DNA of 64,000 bases from Aliiroseovarius sp. Z3 (GTDB lineage Bacteria > Pseudomonadota > Alphaproteobacteria > Rhodobacterales > Rhodobacteraceae), in assembly GCF_029105185.1 (NCBI RefSeq), contig NZ_JAFMZK010000011.1:62001-126000 (forward strand), read 5' to 3'. Below the pieces are notes generated by a model. It was not told the DNA's origin. It worked only from the letters and a program-made list of their open reading frames with translations, and made no database searches. Positions 62,772 through 64,000 of this stretch are shown piece by piece. The position numbers were made by a program, and so were the translations under genes. Position 1 is the stretch's first letter. Each line of letters opens with the position of its first letter.

Positions 62772-64000
62772 TCAAAGCCTTTCGGTTGTCGTCTGTGCAA
62801 ATTCGCTGGCGAGCCTCTCAGCCAGAAGTGAACGCGCCTCACTCAGCCGCTCAAGCGCGGCCGTGTCGTCCGCTTCACGCTCGGCCGCCTCTGCCAGTCG
62901 GTCGTCAGAGAGAGGGTCGGTTGGGCGACCGTCCAGCAGCACTTCGTAATGTAGGTTGGGGCCTGTCGCGGTACCCGTCGCACCGACGCGGCCGATCAAA
63001 TCTCCGGCGATCACGCGTTGCCCTTGTGTGAGGCCGTCCGGTACAGCGCTGAGATGGGCGTAGCGCGTCAGGGTGTCGGAGCCATGCGCGATTTCAACCA
63101 CCCGGCCATACCCACCGCGGCGGCCGATGAAGCTAACGCGGCCAGGCGCCGTCGCCTGTACCGGCGTGCCGCGCGCCGCCGCGAAGTCGACCCCTGTGTG
63201 CATCCGCACATTGCCGTAGACCGGGTGGGTGCGACGCCCGAACACAGAACTCAGCCGTGCGCCTTCAACCGGTTGCGCGAACACGCGCAGGACTTCTCCA
63301 TTGACATAGATCGTCGCTTGACCGCTGCCGTCGTCCGGCCAGACGATCTCGTAGACCGATCCACCAAGATCCAGCTCAGCGAAGGCAAGCTCAGGCTGAC
63401 CAATCCTCTTGTTCCCGTCTCGGGCCTCGCGCCAAAGGAGGCGCATCGTCTCGCCACCCGCAAGATCACGACGGAAATCCACGGTGCCGCCCAGCATCTG
63501 CGCCAGGTCCACCGCAAAACGGGCGGGGATGTCTGCCGTGTTCAGGGCGGCGAAAATCGAGCTCTCGATCACCGCCTCGCCGGCGAAAGTCACCAATTCG
63601 GGATCCGGGTCCAACACGCGGGCGGCAAGCTGTTCGCCGAAGACCGCCTCTATCCGGACACCGTCTTCGACGGCGAGCTCTACACGACGCGGGTTGTCGT
63701 CCGTTGTGGAAACCACCGTAATGATGTGACCCGGACGCAGACGGCGCAGATCGTATTCCGTGCCAATCGCCAAGGCGATTTCGGCGCGATCCGAAGCATC
63801 CAGCCCCGCATCGGAAAGGACCGCATCAAGCGTCTCGCCGGACGCAATCTCCCGCGACCAGGTGACCAGCGGGGGCTCGATAGATGGCAAGGAGGTATCA
63901 GCGGGGGAAACGGTCAGGAGCGGCCGGGGTCTGAACTCGAATGCGATATCCGCCTGGGCGAGTGTAGGGCGGACCGAATTGGTTTCGGTAATCCGAGGCG
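62772..64000 (-). CDS. M23-family metallopeptidase (5' end outside window)
   Basis: Open to the right edge of the window, so the start is not seen; at least 409 residues. OapA/LysM-like N-terminal region (REIASGETLDAVLSDAGLDASDRAEIALAIG..LRPGHIITVV), then the LytM core with HPVYGNVRMHTGVDFAAARGTPV, RVVEIAHG and LTRYAHLSAV holding the Zn ligands H-xxx-D and H-x-H. It resembles ShyA/MepM-type endopeptidases that cut cross-linked peptidoglycan. First visible gene of the leftward operon. Confidence 0.88.
   Translation of the reverse strand, partial: PRITETNSVRPTLAQADIAFEFRPRPLLTVSPADTSLPSIEPPLVTWSREIASGETLDAVLSDAGLDASDRAEIALAIGTEYDLRRLRPGHIITVVSTTDDNPRRVELAVEDGVRIEAVFGEQLAARVLDPDPELVTFAGEAVIESSIFAALNTADIPARFAVDLAQMLGGTVDFRRDLAGGETMRLLWREARDGNKRIGQPELAFAELDLGGSVYEIVWPDDGSGQATIYVNGEVLRVFAQPVEGARLSSVFGRRTHPVYGNVRMHTGVDFAAARGTPVQATAPGRVSFIGRRGGYGRVVEIAHGSDTLTRYAHLSAVPDGLTQGQRVIAGDLIGRVGATGTATGPNLHYEVLLDGRPTDPLSDDRLAEAAEREADDTAALERLSEARSLLAERLASEFAQTTTERL

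Noticed and set aside
1-64000. tRNA, rRNA or plasmid origin genes
   Set aside because: None was recognised by eye. A tRNAscan or Infernal run and a RepABC/DnaA search would settle it; the window alone does not show whether it is chromosome or plasmid.

Overview
The window looks like part of an alphaproteobacterial replicon, most likely from the Roseobacter/Rhodobacteraceae group. The evidence is high GC, Rhodobacter-type Ccm, Rieske, Lnt and CueR proteins, many Tat signal peptides and short alphaproteobacterial intergenic regions. No rRNA or tRNA gene was seen. Most of the window (about 15.8-64 kb) reads as a metal-resistance and envelope-stress island dominated by copper functions. Insertion-sequence scars occur at its left side and in its interior.

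Layout. (a) 1-11.7 kb: the 3' part of a giant surface protein with at least 18 DUF11-like repeats, coupled to an outer-membrane beta-barrel protein. (b) 11.7-12.7 kb: non-coding DNA with a decayed IS3-type transposase end. (c) 12.7-15.65 kb: an ArsR/SRPBCC/DoxX operon whose fourth gene is cut by a complete ISL3-family element. (d) 15.8-21.75 kb: an orphan Rieske subunit behind a CueR-like promoter, a His-rich periplasmic protein, a Crp/Fnr regulator, a five-gene leftward operon (membrane protein, VTT, CDF exporter, sterol-desaturase-like, DUF411) behind another CueR-like promoter, and a two-TM channel. (e) 21.8-29.1 kb: a rhodanese gene divergent from a two-component system followed by SHOCT and ccmF-ccmG-ccmH-ccmI. 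(f) 29.2-37.6 kb: a leftward ScsB-type operon divergent from an L,D-transpeptidase, cytochromes c, multicopper oxidase and DsbA/ScsC operon. (g) 37.7-42.6 kb: CopZ, CopA, CueR, a glutaredoxin-MauE fusion and a DUF305 protein. (h) 42.7-49.3 kb: two more L,D-transpeptidases, a second multicopper oxidase, DsbB, lipoprotein, EF-hand and DUF302 proteins, and Lgt. (i) 49.3-58.4 kb: a second Cu/Ag-type P1B-ATPase, an APC permease, a broken ccdA fused to an IS5-type remnant, a fourth L,D-transpeptidase, a lipoprotein and a ZntA-type ATPase. (j) 58.4-64 kb: an MntR-like regulator and a leftward operon of M23 peptidase (cut by the window end), DUF411, ZIP transporter, LspA, Lnt and a small membrane protein.

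How the genes fit together (inference). Metal export (CopA, CopA2, ZntA, CDF), chaperoning (CopZ, DUF411, Met-rich proteins) and periplasmic cuprous oxidation (two Tat multicopper oxidases with cytochrome c partners) are combined with envelope repair. The repair set comprises disulfide handling (ScsB, ScsC-like DsbA, DsbB, CcmG), cytochrome c maturation (CcmFGHI), four L,D-transpeptidases, and the full Lgt-LspA-Lnt lipoprotein pathway. Two regulatory layers can be read in the DNA. The first is a set of MerR/CueR-type promoters with 19-bp spacers. The second is a 20-bp direct-repeat box (GATACA-type, 10-bp period) found at the two-component locus and in front of two L,D-transpeptidase operons; it is a candidate binding site for the response regulator.
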